Assembly (NCBI GenBank): GCA_963709655.1
Contig: CAVPXF010000016.1
Location: 62,001-126,000, forward strand
Length of the DNA: 64,000 bases
Direction: 5' to 3'
DNA from: Roseiarcus sp963709655
GTDB lineage: Bacteria > Pseudomonadota > Alphaproteobacteria > Rhizobiales > Beijerinckiaceae
Numbering within the stretch: position 1 is the first letter of the stretch; every line of letters begins with the position of its first letter. Shown in pieces: positions 51,995 to 60,360 of the stretch. The position numbers and the translations under genes are program-made. Under the pieces are notes generated by a model, which was not told the origin of the DNA, ran no database searches, and saw nothing but the letters and a program-made list of their open reading frames with translations.

Positions 51995-52206
51995 AAGGGT
52001 CAAGGCGCGGGCCGACCGCCGACGCGTCGCTGACGCTGTTCGACCCGGCGACGGTCAGCGAGCGCAACGATTACCTGAACCCTGAGATCCGGCCGGAGGG
52101 GATCGACTGCGTGTGGATTCATGGGGCGCTCGTGCTCGATCACGGCGCGCTCATCGCGCCGCGGCCGTTCCCCTGGCGGACGCTGGCGAGCCCGGTGCGC
52201 AGATAG
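51995..52206 (+). pseudogene. D-aminoacylase (N-acyl-D-amino-acid deacylase) C-terminal remnant
   Basis: The frame reads TADASLTLFDPATVSERNDY, then PEGIDCVWIHGALVLDHGAL, the closing strand-rich segment of the amidohydrolase family D-aminoacylases, where DPATV...GI-W-V-NG..V-DHG is typical. Nothing of the upstream barrel is present, and the Xre antitoxin gene begins just before it on the other strand. A fragment left by rearrangement. Confidence 0.65.
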
Positions 52207-52231
52207 CGATCGGCGGCGACCGTCCGAACGC

Positions 52232-52792
52232 CTATTCGAGATTCGCGTGCCGCTCGAACATCGCGCTCGAGTCGAGGCCCTTTTGCTCCATCAACTTCAT
52301 GACGACGATGTCCAGGACGATCAGCAGGCTTTGCGCGAACAGCGATCCCATGGGCTGCACCGAGGCGACCTGAGCGCCGCCGTCGGCCTTCGGCGTGGAC
52401 GCGGGTATTTTCACGACGGCGTCGGCAAGCTGTCCGATGCGCGAGCCGGGAAAGATCGTCACAAGCGCAAGACTTGCCCCAACGGTCTTCGCCTTGTCGG
52501 CGATGGCGACAAGGGTGGTGGTCGCGCCGGAACCCGATCCGATGACGAGCAGATCGTCGGGCTTGATAGCCGGCGTCACCGTTTCGCCGACGACATAGGC
52601 GGTGAATCCCAGGTGCATGAGCCGCATGGCGAACGCCTGCGCGACGAACCCCGATCGCCCGGCGCCCGCCACGAAGATCCTCTTGGCGGCGAGGACGAGG
52701 TCGGCCAGACGTTCCACCTCCTGCGGCGAGACGGCTTTCAGCGTGCGATCCAGTTCGCTGATGATGTCTTGCGCGTATTCCGTGATGTCCAT
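52232..52792 (-). CDS. hxlB: SIS-domain sugar-phosphate isomerase, PHI (HxlB)-like
   Basis: 186 residues. A single SIS domain with VAGAGRSGFVAQAFAMRLMH, VVGETVTPAIKPDDLLVIGS and the C-terminal LFERHANLE-type end, the pattern of 6-phospho-3-hexuloisomerase. That enzyme converts 3-hexulose-6-phosphate to fructose-6-phosphate in formaldehyde fixation or pentose supply. No hps (hxlA) gene is adjacent, so another sugar-phosphate role is possible. ATG 52792 follows AGAGGAA; the longer frame to 52834 is unlikely. It is downstream of the GH31 gene by 133 bases. Confidence 0.8.
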   Translation of the reverse strand: MDITEYAQDIISELDRTLKAVSPQEVERLADLVLAAKRIFVAGAGRSGFVAQAFAMRLMHLGFTAYVVGETVTPAIKPDDLLVIGSGSGATTTLVAIADKAKTVGASLALVTIFPGSRIGQLADAVVKIPASTPKADGGAQVASVQPMGSLFAQSLLIVLDIVVMKLMEQKGLDSSAMFERHANLE

Positions 52793-52925
52793 CGCCGGCG
52801 TTCCTCTTTGGCGGTCCTCGCTGCGATCGCTCAAGCGGCCGTTTCGAAAGCCGCCACGCGCCGCTCTTCGGTGGGGCGGCGTCCCTTTCTCCCGGCGCCG
52901 ACTGGCAGGGCCGCGTAGCCGAGCT

Positions 52926-55286
52926 TCAGAGCGTCAGTTCGATTCCCTTCGCGCCGTCCACTTCCACCGTCCGCGTCTCGTCCTCGGGAAGGATGACGCG
53001 CATCGCTGAATACGGCAGCGGGTAAGTCCCGTCAGCTTCGACCGCGACGCGCACCCTTTTCGCCGTCCAACTCAGCGCGATCGTCACGCGGGTCGAGGCG
53101 CCGGCGAGGGTGAGGCCGTCGTCTTCAAACAGCGTAGCCCTCGAATTGCCGTCGCCCGCGCCGGGAAATACCCAAAGGGCCCGTGAGGGCTCGTCGTGCA
53201 GGCGGGAATAATCCTCGCCGCTGTTTGTCGCGGCCACGATCGCTCCGGCCGGGGCGATCAGCGGCAGCCGATCAAGCGGCGCCGGGATCGTCACGCTCCG
53301 ACCGGCCGCGTAGACGCGCCCGGTCCAGACGTCGCGCCAGCTTTCCGGCCCGCGCGGCAGATAGACCTCGACCTCGCGCGCGCCTTCGTTCAAGACCGGC
53401 GCGGCGAGCAGGCAGGGGCCGAACATCGCGGCGTCCGCGTCGGCGAACGAGGCGGGGTCGTCATCGAAGCGCATGAAGGTCGGCTTGAGCACGGGGACAT
53501 GCGCCTCGTGCGCCAAGACCATTGCGCTGTACAGGTAGGGCATCAGCCGCAAGCGGAGCCTTAGCGCCTCGCGGATCGCCGGCAGCGCGCCCGGGTGCAG
53601 CCAGGGCGAGGTGGTGACGCCGTCGTCCTTCCAGCTGTTCATCAGAAAGCGCGGATGCAGGAGCCCCGCCTGGGTCCAGCGGATCAGCAGTTCCGGGTCG
53701 GGCGGCGGCCCGGCGAAACCGCCGACGTCATGGCCGATGTTGAACATCCCGGAAAGCGACATGCCGAGGCCGGTGCGGAAATTTCCCCTCAGCGACTCCC
53801 AGCTCGTCGTATTGTCGCCGCTCCAGGTCTGGGCGTAGCGCTGCAGGCCGGGGCCGCCGGCGCGCGTGACGGTGAAGGGGCGCTGGTTCGGCCTGGCGGC
53901 GAGTTGCGCCTCGCGCGTCGCGCGCGTCATCAACAGGGCCTGCGCGGGGCGCATCAGCGCAAGCGGAGTCGGCTCGCCGAAGCCGGCTGAGGTGGCGTCG
54001 TCGTCCCAGAGCCCGTATTCGTTGTTGTCGTTCCAGCCGGCATCGACGCCATAATCGAGCGCCTCACGGGTCAGGCGCTCTTTCCACCAGGCGACGCCGG
54101 CCGGGTTGGTGAAATCGACATGCGCGCCCTCGCCGTCCCAAAATTGCGATTTGAGAGGCGCGTGATCGTCTCGGCCGGCGATGAAGCCGCCCTCCGCCGC
54201 GACCTCGCCATAGAGCGGATGGTCGTCGATGAGACATGGCTTGACGTTGGCGACCACCTTGATGCCCGCATCGGCGAAGGCGCGCGTCAGCGCCTGCGGA
54301 TCGGGGAATTTCGCCCGGTTCCAGGTGAAGACGTAACGCTTTTTGCCGATCGAGGTGTAGCCCGAGCCGAAATGGAACGCCGAGATCGGGACGTCGTGCG
54401 CCTTCGCGGCGTCGATCACGCCCTGGATCTGGGCTTGCGCGTCGGGCGCGTCGGCGAGCGCCATCGCGGTCTGGGCGAAGCCGAGCGACCAGCGCGGCGG
54501 CAGCGCCATGCGGCCGGTCAGCGCGACGAATTTTTGGGTGACGTCCTGAAGTCGGGGCCCGAGGATCAGGTAAAGATCGAGGTCGCCGTCCTCGGCCTCG
54601 TAGGTCCGATAGCAGCCAAAGTAGTTGTCGTGCTCGCAGCCGAGGTCGAAGGCCCCCTCGGCGCCGTTGTCGTACAAAAGCCCGTGCGAGACGCCGCTGG
54701 CCGCGTCGCGCACGATCAGGAACGGCCAGTTCTTGTAGAGGGGATCGCCGCGCTCGGGATCGAAGCCGAGCGAATCGCGCATCGCGCACTTGAGCCGCCG
54801 CCCAGTCAGGTCGAGCGGGCCGGTCTTGTCGCCGAGCCCGTAGTGACGATCGCCGGGCGCGCGCGCCATTGCGTGTTTGAAGGCGTGGTTGTTCTGGCCG
54901 AGAAAATAGGGCTGCGTCTCGCGGTCACGCGCGAAGATCGTTCCGTCGGGCAGCGCCCAGTCCATGCGAAAGCGGTCGAGCGTCACGAGGAGGCGCAGCG
55001 CTGGCGTCGTGAGCGTAACCTCAGTCGGCGACGCCGTGATCTCGGTTGCGACGGCTGGCCACGAAGAATCGTCGAGCCGCGCGCGCCCCGCCCAGTCGGT
55101 GTCGGCCTCGCCGTGCGCGGGCACGGCCCATGTCCGCCTCTGACGGACCTCGCCCTCGCGCAACAACGTGACGCGGACGAGGTCGTCGGCGAGCGCGACG
55201 ATCCGCATTGCGGCCCCGTCGCCGCAATCGAGCATGAGCCCGCGGTTGTCGGACGAGGCGAGGCGGACGCGAAGGATCGGTTTCAT
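52926..55286 (-). CDS. GH31 family alpha-glucosidase
   Basis: 786 residues. N-terminal beta domain, then a TIM barrel with the nucleophile region YGVDAGWNDNNEYGLWDD and the acid/base region YAQTWSGDNTTSWESLRGN, both standard GH31 sites. PFMRFDDDP-like sugar-subsite segments follow, and the C-terminal beta domains end IELTL. No signal peptide, so cytoplasmic cleavage of alpha-glucosides is likely. The neighbouring PHI-like isomerase may act on the released sugar after phosphorylation (inference). Confidence 0.92.
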   Translation of the reverse strand: MKPILRVRLASSDNRGLMLDCGDGAAMRIVALADDLVRVTLLREGEVRQRRTWAVPAHGEADTDWAGRARLDDSSWPAVATEITASPTEVTLTTPALRLLVTLDRFRMDWALPDGTIFARDRETQPYFLGQNNHAFKHAMARAPGDRHYGLGDKTGPLDLTGRRLKCAMRDSLGFDPERGDPLYKNWPFLIVRDAASGVSHGLLYDNGAEGAFDLGCEHDNYFGCYRTYEAEDGDLDLYLILGPRLQDVTQKFVALTGRMALPPRWSLGFAQTAMALADAPDAQAQIQGVIDAAKAHDVPISAFHFGSGYTSIGKKRYVFTWNRAKFPDPQALTRAFADAGIKVVANVKPCLIDDHPLYGEVAAEGGFIAGRDDHAPLKSQFWDGEGAHVDFTNPAGVAWWKERLTREALDYGVDAGWNDNNEYGLWDDDATSAGFGEPTPLALMRPAQALLMTRATREAQLAARPNQRPFTVTRAGGPGLQRYAQTWSGDNTTSWESLRGNFRTGLGMSLSGMFNIGHDVGGFAGPPPDPELLIRWTQAGLLHPRFLMNSWKDDGVTTSPWLHPGALPAIREALRLRLRLMPYLYSAMVLAHEAHVPVLKPTFMRFDDDPASFADADAAMFGPCLLAAPVLNEGAREVEVYLPRGPESWRDVWTGRVYAAGRSVTIPAPLDRLPLIAPAGAIVAATNSGEDYSRLHDEPSRALWVFPGAGDGNSRATLFEDDGLTLAGASTRVTIALSWTAKRVRVAVEADGTYPLPYSAMRVILPEDETRTVEVDGAKGIELTL

Positions 55287-55325
55287 GTCAGTCGGGCCTC
55301 GCCAAAACGCCGCTCGCGATTCAAC

Positions 55326-55580
55326 TCAAGTGTGATAGCGGCATTGCGCGATCAGGAGCCCATCGTCCGACGGCTTATAGACCAGACGATGCTCCTGCGT
55401 CAGCCGCCGGGACCACCAGCCGGACAGCCGTCCGCGGAGCGGCTCGGGCTTTCCGGTCCCGGAGAACGGCGTACGCGCGCATTCCTTGATGAGCCCGTTG
55501 AGGCGCGCCAGCAACCTCGGATCCTTCGCCCGCCAATAGAGAGTATCCTCCCAGGCGCGCTCGCTGAAGACGAGCTTCAC
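55326..55580 (-). CDS. yoeB: YoeB toxin (mRNA interferase)
   Basis: 84 residues, exactly the YoeB length. Active-site residues coincide with E. coli YoeB: Glu46 (KPEPLRG), Arg65 (EHRLVYK) and His83 near the C-terminus (CRYHT). It cuts mRNA at the ribosomal A site. ATG 55580 overlaps the antitoxin stop (ATGA). Confidence 0.95.
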   Translation of the reverse strand: MKLVFSERAWEDTLYWRAKDPRLLARLNGLIKECARTPFSGTGKPEPLRGRLSGWWSRRLTQEHRLVYKPSDDGLLIAQCRYHT

Positions 55581-55831
55581 TCTGGGATTGTCCGCTCCAT
55601 TCCGCCCCCGCTTTCGAGCTCCGCGATCGCCTCCATCAGGCGCCCGGCGTTCGTGGCGCTGCGCAGCAGATGCCGAGTCTCCTCATAGGAGGCAAAGTCC
55701 TCCAGCGACATAAGCACAGCCATGGGCTTGCCCCGGTCGCGGGTGATGACGAGCGGCTCGTGATCCGCGTTCACGCGGTCGATGGCGTCGGCGAGCTTGC
55801 GCCGGAATTCGGAAAAGGAAGAAATACGCAT
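55577..55831 (-). CDS. yefM: YefM-type antitoxin
   Basis: 84 residues, Phd/YefM fold: MRISSFSEFRRKLADAIDRV, EPLVITRDRGKPMAVLMSLE, DFASYEETRHLL. It binds YoeB through its C-terminus and represses the operon. ATG 55831 is the conserved start; the longer open frame upstream is spurious. Confidence 0.95.
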   Translation of the reverse strand: MRISSFSEFRRKLADAIDRVNADHEPLVITRDRGKPMAVLMSLEDFASYEETRHLLRSATNAGRLMEAIAELESGGGMERTIPE

Positions 55832-55967
55832 GCGATGATTGTACCTGATTGCGTACGCAACGGGAAGCGAAGCTTGAGCCCGAAGTCGATAAGGTCGGCT
55901 GGCGCAAAGGATAGGTTTCGCACGCGCTCTTCGCGGCAAATCTTGGAAGCTGCAAGGGAGCAGGCGT

Positions 55968-56288
55968 TTAGCGCGGTTTCTGGCGTGTAACCTGCTCAAC
56001 ATACGAGCGCAGGACGGCGTTGATCTTGGTCTGAAAGCCGCGCCCTTGCCCGCGAAAGAACGCCAAAACATCGGCGTCGATCCTCAGGTTGGTGTGCTCC
56101 TTTCGCCTCGGCATGGGAAGTTCGGTCGTCGCCCATTCGATGCGATCCATTGCGTCGTCCGGATCGCTCCCGTTCGGCACAGGCTTCATCGCTGCCGCAT
56201 TCCAATCGGTCTGTGTCTTCCCGGCAGCTTTCATGGCCTCAAGCTCCGCTGCCGAATGCCGAACGATATTCCCTTTCTTCCTGTTCAT
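55968..56288 (-). CDS. brnA: BrnA antitoxin
   Basis: 106 residues of the BrnA family, a ribbon-helix-helix DNA-binding antitoxin. The RHH part KEHTNLRIDADVLAFFRGQG followed by FQTKINAVLRSYVEQV is clear. The N-terminal ~50 residues bind the toxin. It is downstream of brnT with an overlap of about 50 bases, the usual toxin-first order. Confidence 0.92.
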   Translation of the reverse strand: MNRKKGNIVRHSAAELEAMKAAGKTQTDWNAAAMKPVPNGSDPDDAMDRIEWATTELPMPRRKEHTNLRIDADVLAFFRGQGRGFQTKINAVLRSYVEQVTRQKPR

Positions 56289-56520
56289 GGCTTCGCCTCA
56301 TCGAAATGACCCGGATCGCGGCGCTGCGCCACATCCAAACGACCGTGAAAAACTTGCCGTCGAACATTGCGGTTGACTTCCACCGCTCCTCGTCGCCGCG
56401 CGGGGTCGGCTGATGGATCACTGGTCGGCCGTCGAAAAACTGGAAGGCGTCTGCGAAATCGAGGCTTCGTTCCTTCAAGATTTTCTGGCGCTTCTCCTCG
56501 TTCCATTCAAATTCCAACAC
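56239..56520 (-). CDS. brnT: BrnT ribonuclease toxin
   Basis: 93 residues: MLEFEWNEEKRQKILKERSL, FADAFQFFDGRPVIHQPTPR, VISMRRSHEQEEREY, the BrnT pattern (RelE-like fold). It starts at GTG 56520. It forms a stress-inducible pair with BrnA. This is the third toxin-antitoxin pair within 6 kb. Confidence 0.92.
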   Translation of the reverse strand: MLEFEWNEEKRQKILKERSLDFADAFQFFDGRPVIHQPTPRGDEERWKSTAMFDGKFFTVVWMWRSAAIRVISMRRSHEQEEREYRSAFGSGA

Positions 56521-56579
56521 GACACCCTAGCATATGTATCCACGATTTGCGATCACATTTGTATCCACACAATCTTGCG

Positions 56580-56721
56580 CTCGCCGCGCCTGTATCACGG
56601 CTCTCCGCGTCCAGCACAGTCAAAAGGGACCATTTTTTTGCGGCGAATCGCGTGGCCGTCCGGCCAGTTGACGATCCCCCAGAACTCGCCGTTTTCGGGC
56701 GCTGCGCAGAATCCGCTGACA
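56580..56721 (-). other. Possible insertion-sequence end
   Basis: Read on the minus strand, a stretch beginning TGTCAGCGGATTCTGCGCAG (about 56721) leads to AAAAATGGTCCCTTTTGACT near 56620. The layout recalls the multi-copy ends of IS21-type elements (inference). No transposase is present, so at most a solo end. Confidence 0.4.
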
Positions 56722-56754
56722 AATCGTAACTTTTGCGAGAAGACCAAATATGAG

Positions 56755-56825
56755 AGGTAGTTGATGACGGCGCCAAGCGAGATCAGCGCGACGACCCACC
56801 ATCGCAAGCCGCGAATCTGCGTCAC
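56755..56825 (-). pseudogene. MFS transporter N-terminal remnant
   Basis: GTG 56825 with GGGAGG just upstream starts VTQIRGLRWWVVALISLGAV then INYL, which is the standard first helix of hexuronate/anion-symporter-like MFS proteins. The homology stops after ~25 residues, a few bases before the putative insertion-sequence end. Clearly a truncated gene. Confidence 0.65.
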
Positions 56826-57081
56826 CGTCCCTCCCGCGTTTCTTGTCGGCGGGGTCTTAGCCGACGCCCTATCGCTTCGGGACAACCGAGGTTCTCAGAA
56901 TGGCGGTCTCGACGAAGCCCTACGTTGCTCCCGCCAGCGCGCGCCTGGCAAGGCGAAAGGCAGTCTCAGGGTTGACGGCGCCCTCTCCAATTGGGCGCCG
57001 GAGCGTTCATCGCTCGCGCGACCGTCGCCGCGTGATGCGGCGCCGCCTTCAATCTCGGGCGCGCACGCGCCGTGGACCGAT
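56826..57081. other. Intergenic between transporter remnant and hydrogenase genes
   Basis: No supported gene. It is the downstream flank of the hox operon. Confidence 0.4.
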
Positions 57082-57606
57082 TCAGAGCGCTCCGGGCCCA
57101 GCCGCCGCCTTCGCGGCTCGAGCTTCCCCCCGATCGCGACTGTCCGCAGCGCGCCGCCAGCTTGCGGCCGTCCGCTCCCGCATCAGCGCCTCGACGAAAA
57201 CCCAGGCCGCCTCCAGTCGCTCAGCCGCTTGCGCCGATAGCGGCTCGCCGAGTTCGAAGCGTTCGCCGCGCACGCACAGGACGAACGACGGCGGCGGCGC
57301 GCTGCCGAGGGAGCGCGCATAGACGTCGAGCAGCGCCTCGGGCGACAGCGCGTGGGTCGTGTGGCTCTGATCGCGCCTGGCCTCGACCTCGCGAAATGCG
57401 AACGGGTCCGGCGTGTCCTTGCCGGCGTCGAGGAACAGGGCCAACTCCGCGCCATCGAGGTCGAGCGCGTGCTCGATCTGAAGCTGGAAGTCCTCGATCG
57501 TCGTCACGTCCGACCAGCCGGCGCCCGTGACCCGCGCGAGCAGCAGAGGTCCCAGCCCGTCGTCGCCGCGCGCGTCGTTGCCCCAGCCGAAGACGGCGAG
57601 CCGCAT
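57082..57606 (-). CDS. hoxW: Hydrogenase maturation protease (HoxW/HyaD family)
   Basis: 174 residues. MRLAVFGWGNDARGDDGLGP is the family start, with the nickel-binding acidic residue in GDDGLG, then IEDFQLQIEHALDLDGAELA and LFLDAG. It trims the C-terminus of HoxH after nickel insertion. The start lies directly after the hoxH stop, so translation is coupled. The C-terminal ~30 residues are an Ala/Arg-rich tail. Confidence 0.88.
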   Translation of the reverse strand: MRLAVFGWGNDARGDDGLGPLLLARVTGAGWSDVTTIEDFQLQIEHALDLDGAELALFLDAGKDTPDPFAFREVEARRDQSHTTHALSPEALLDVYARSLGSAPPPSFVLCVRGERFELGEPLSAQAAERLEAAWVFVEALMRERTAASWRRAADSRDRGEARAAKAAAGPGAL

Positions 57607-59070
57607 TCAGCCCTTCCTCTGGCGCCAGACGAGCGCGCCGTCGGCGTCGACCAGGTCGACTTCAAGCGGCATCTGGCCGAGCGCGTGAGTGGCGCAGGAG
57701 AGGCAGGGATCATAGGCGCGGATGGCGATCTCGATATGGTTCAGCAGGCCCTCGGTCGGCTCGTGCCCGGAGAGGTCCCGCGACGCGACGGCGCGGATCG
57801 CCTCGTTCATCGCCTGGTTGTTGTTCGTGGTCGAGACGATGAGATTGCAGTAGGTGACAAGGTCGTTGTCATCCACGCGATAATGATGAAACAGCGTCCC
57901 GCGCGGCGCCTCGATCACCCCGATCGCCTCGTTTCGGCGCGAACCCTTGTCGGCCATGAGATCGGTCCCGACGATATCGGGATCGTCGAGCAGCCCGCGC
58001 GCCAACTCCGCCGCGTGCAACATCTCGATCATGCGCGCCCAGTGGTACATGAGCGCGCCGTGCAGCGGCTTGCCGCCGCCCGCCTCGACGAACCTGCGGC
58101 GCTCGATCTCGGCGAGCGGGGTCGGCATGAAATCGCACACCTGCACGCGCGCCAGCGGACCGACGCGGTACCAGCCCTTCTCTGCGCCGAGCGCCTTGAT
58201 GTGCGGGAACTTCATATAGGTCCAGTTCTTGACGTCCTCCTGGATGAGGCTCTGGTAGGTCGAGGTATCGACGTGGTCGAAGATGGGCCCGCCGTCGGCG
58301 TCGCGGGCGCGAAGGCCGCCGTGGTAGAAGTCCGGCGCGCCCCGATCGTCCACCAGCGCCATCATGTTCGCGCGGGCTTCGCCGAACGCCTTGAAGAAAT
58401 CCGGATTGGTCTCGTGCAGCCGGACGACGAGACCGACCGCTTCCTTCGACCATTCCACGATCTGATCGGCCTGGCTACGCAGCGCGTCGCGATCGTCGTG
58501 GCCCAGCGCCTTGTTGACGCCGCCGGGAATGACGCCGGTGCCATGGATGCGCTTGCCCGCGACATGCCGGATGACCTCCTGGCCGAACTTGCGGGTTAGG
58601 ATTCCCTGGCGGGCGAGATCGGGAAAGGCGGCGGCGACGCCCACGATGTTGCGCTTGGCGACCTCGCTCTCGAAGCCGAGCAGCAGGTCCGGCGACGCAA
58701 GATGAAAGAAGTGCAGCGCATGCGACTGGACGATCTGGCCGTAATGCAGCAGCCGGCGGAGCTTCTCCGCGGTCGGGGTCAGCGGTCCATAGCCGGCGAC
58801 GACGTCCATCGCCTTGGTCGCCGCGAGCAGGTGGCTTACCGGGCAGATGCCGCACAGCCGTTGCACGGCGACCGGAACCTCCCAATACGGGCGGCCCTCG
58901 ATGAAGATTTCGAAGCCCCTGAATTCGACGATGTGCAGCCGGACCTGGTGCACGCGATTCTCCTGATCGAGGAGGATCGTGACCTTGCCGTGGCCTTCGA
59001 CTCGCGAGACCGGCTCGATGGCGATCCTCCGCAACTTGTGCGGGGATTCGGCCGATTCTAGGTTCAGCAT
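57607..59070 (-). CDS. hoxH: HoxH, NAD-reducing [NiFe] hydrogenase large subunit
   Basis: 487 residues. The N-terminal nickel ligands Cys73/Cys76 are in RLCGICPVSH, and the C-terminal pair is in DPCLSCATH, after which ~27 residues remain to be cleaved. Group 3d features include the early RRIAIEPVSRVEGHGKV. It binds the NiFe(CN)2CO site and splits or makes H2. Partners HoxY, HoxU and HoxF are encoded immediately upstream. Confidence 0.95.
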   Translation of the reverse strand: MLNLESAESPHKLRRIAIEPVSRVEGHGKVTILLDQENRVHQVRLHIVEFRGFEIFIEGRPYWEVPVAVQRLCGICPVSHLLAATKAMDVVAGYGPLTPTAEKLRRLLHYGQIVQSHALHFFHLASPDLLLGFESEVAKRNIVGVAAAFPDLARQGILTRKFGQEVIRHVAGKRIHGTGVIPGGVNKALGHDDRDALRSQADQIVEWSKEAVGLVVRLHETNPDFFKAFGEARANMMALVDDRGAPDFYHGGLRARDADGGPIFDHVDTSTYQSLIQEDVKNWTYMKFPHIKALGAEKGWYRVGPLARVQVCDFMPTPLAEIERRRFVEAGGGKPLHGALMYHWARMIEMLHAAELARGLLDDPDIVGTDLMADKGSRRNEAIGVIEAPRGTLFHHYRVDDNDLVTYCNLIVSTTNNNQAMNEAIRAVASRDLSGHEPTEGLLNHIEIAIRAYDPCLSCATHALGQMPLEVDLVDADGALVWRQRKG

Positions 59071-59080
59071 GGCGGGCGCC

Positions 59081-59635
59081 TCAATCGTAATGCAGCAGGC
59101 TTTGCTCGAGGCGGGGCATCCGTCCGAGGATCAGGTCGGTGAGAAATTTCCAGATCGCGTCGCCCGAAGGCGGACATCCCGGCAGGCTGTAGTCGACGCG
59201 GACAATCTCGTTCAGGGGATAGACCTTGTCGAGCGCGAGCGGCAACTCGGGCGAGTTCGGCACGCAAGGCTCGTCGGTCACCGGATCGCGATAGACCCGG
59301 GTCAGGATGTCGTCGATATTGAGCCGGTTGCGCAGCGCCGGCAGGCCGCCGTTGATCGCGCAAGCGCCGACGCCGACCAGGATCTTGGCGTTGGCGCGCA
59401 ATTCGCGCACGACGTGGACATTGTCGGAATTGCACACCCCCCCTTCGACGAGCGCGATGTCGCAGGGCCCGCAATGCTTGATATCGGTCAGCGGCGAGCG
59501 GTCGAACTCGGCGATTTCCATGAGTTCGAGGATGCGCTCGTCGATGTCGAGAAACGACATGTGGCAGCCAAAGCAGCCCGCGAGCGACGTCGTCGCAAGC
59601 CGAACCTTGACCTTTTCCTGAGTGAGGGCGTTCAT
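59081..59635 (-). CDS. hoxY: HoxY, hydrogenase small subunit
   Basis: 184 residues, the short group 3d small subunit with a single proximal cluster: LAGCFGCHMSFLDIDERIL, GPCDIALVEGGVCN, VGVGACAINGGLPAL and YSLPGCPPSGDAIWKFL supply the four Cys. It passes electrons from HoxH to HoxU. Start overlaps hoxU stop (ATGA). Confidence 0.95.
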   Translation of the reverse strand: MNALTQEKVKVRLATTSLAGCFGCHMSFLDIDERILELMEIAEFDRSPLTDIKHCGPCDIALVEGGVCNSDNVHVVRELRANAKILVGVGACAINGGLPALRNRLNIDDILTRVYRDPVTDEPCVPNSPELPLALDKVYPLNEIVRVDYSLPGCPPSGDAIWKFLTDLILGRMPRLEQSLLHYD

Positions 59636-60348
59636 CGGGTCTCCGGAAGTTCGCAGGAGGCGGCTTCGGCGCTGATCGGGTCGCGGTCATAGGCGCGGTC
59701 GCCGATCGCGGTTGCGAACCCGACGCGCTTGACGATAATTGCGCCGACCGGGCAGACATGCGCCGCGCTGTCGGTGACGGCGAACGCGCTGTCGCCGAGC
59801 TTGCCGGTCGGCGAGTTGATGATCAGCTTGGCGTCGAGCCCACGTCCAGCGACCGCGAACACTTCTTTGCCGTCGACGTCGCGGCTCGCCCGCACGCAAA
59901 GTTCGCACAGGATGCAACGGTTGAAGTCGATCAGGACATCGGGATGCGTCGCGTCGACCTCCCTGTGCGGGAAGAGCTCGACGAAATGCGGCGACATCAT
60001 CTCGTATTCGTAGCCGAGCGCCTGCAGCTGGCAGTTGCCGCTCTTCTCGCAGGCGGGGCAGAAGTGGTTGCCTTCGACGAACAGCATCTGCACGAGCGAG
60101 CGCCGCATGGCGTCCAGTTCGGGCGTATTGACGTCGACCTCCTGCCCGACCGCAGCCTTGTGGGTGCAAGCGGTCTGCGTTCGCCCGTTGACCAGGACGG
60201 TGCACATCTTGCAGCCGCCGTGGCGCTTGAAATCGGGCTGGAAGCAGAGGTGGGGAATGTAGATTCCCGCCGCCTTCGCCGCCTCCAGGATGGTCTGGCC
60301 GGGAACGAAAGGAACCGGCATCTCGTCGATCGTGAATTCATTAGCCAT
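59632..60348 (-). CDS. hoxU: HoxU, diaphorase iron-sulfur subunit
   Basis: 238 residues, homologous to the N-terminal part of NuoG. A 2Fe-2S ferredoxin-like domain (ETILEAAKAAGIYIPHLCFQ-type segment, with KMCTVLVNG), the His-ligand cluster region CPACEKSGNCQLQALGYEY, and the 4Fe-4S-type NRCILCELCVRASRDVDGKE. It relays electrons between HoxY and HoxF. Confidence 0.95.
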   Translation of the reverse strand: MANEFTIDEMPVPFVPGQTILEAAKAAGIYIPHLCFQPDFKRHGGCKMCTVLVNGRTQTACTHKAAVGQEVDVNTPELDAMRRSLVQMLFVEGNHFCPACEKSGNCQLQALGYEYEMMSPHFVELFPHREVDATHPDVLIDFNRCILCELCVRASRDVDGKEVFAVAGRGLDAKLIINSPTGKLGDSAFAVTDSAAHVCPVGAIIVKRVGFATAIGDRAYDRDPISAEAASCELPETR

Positions 60349-60360
60349 CGGCGTTCAGCC

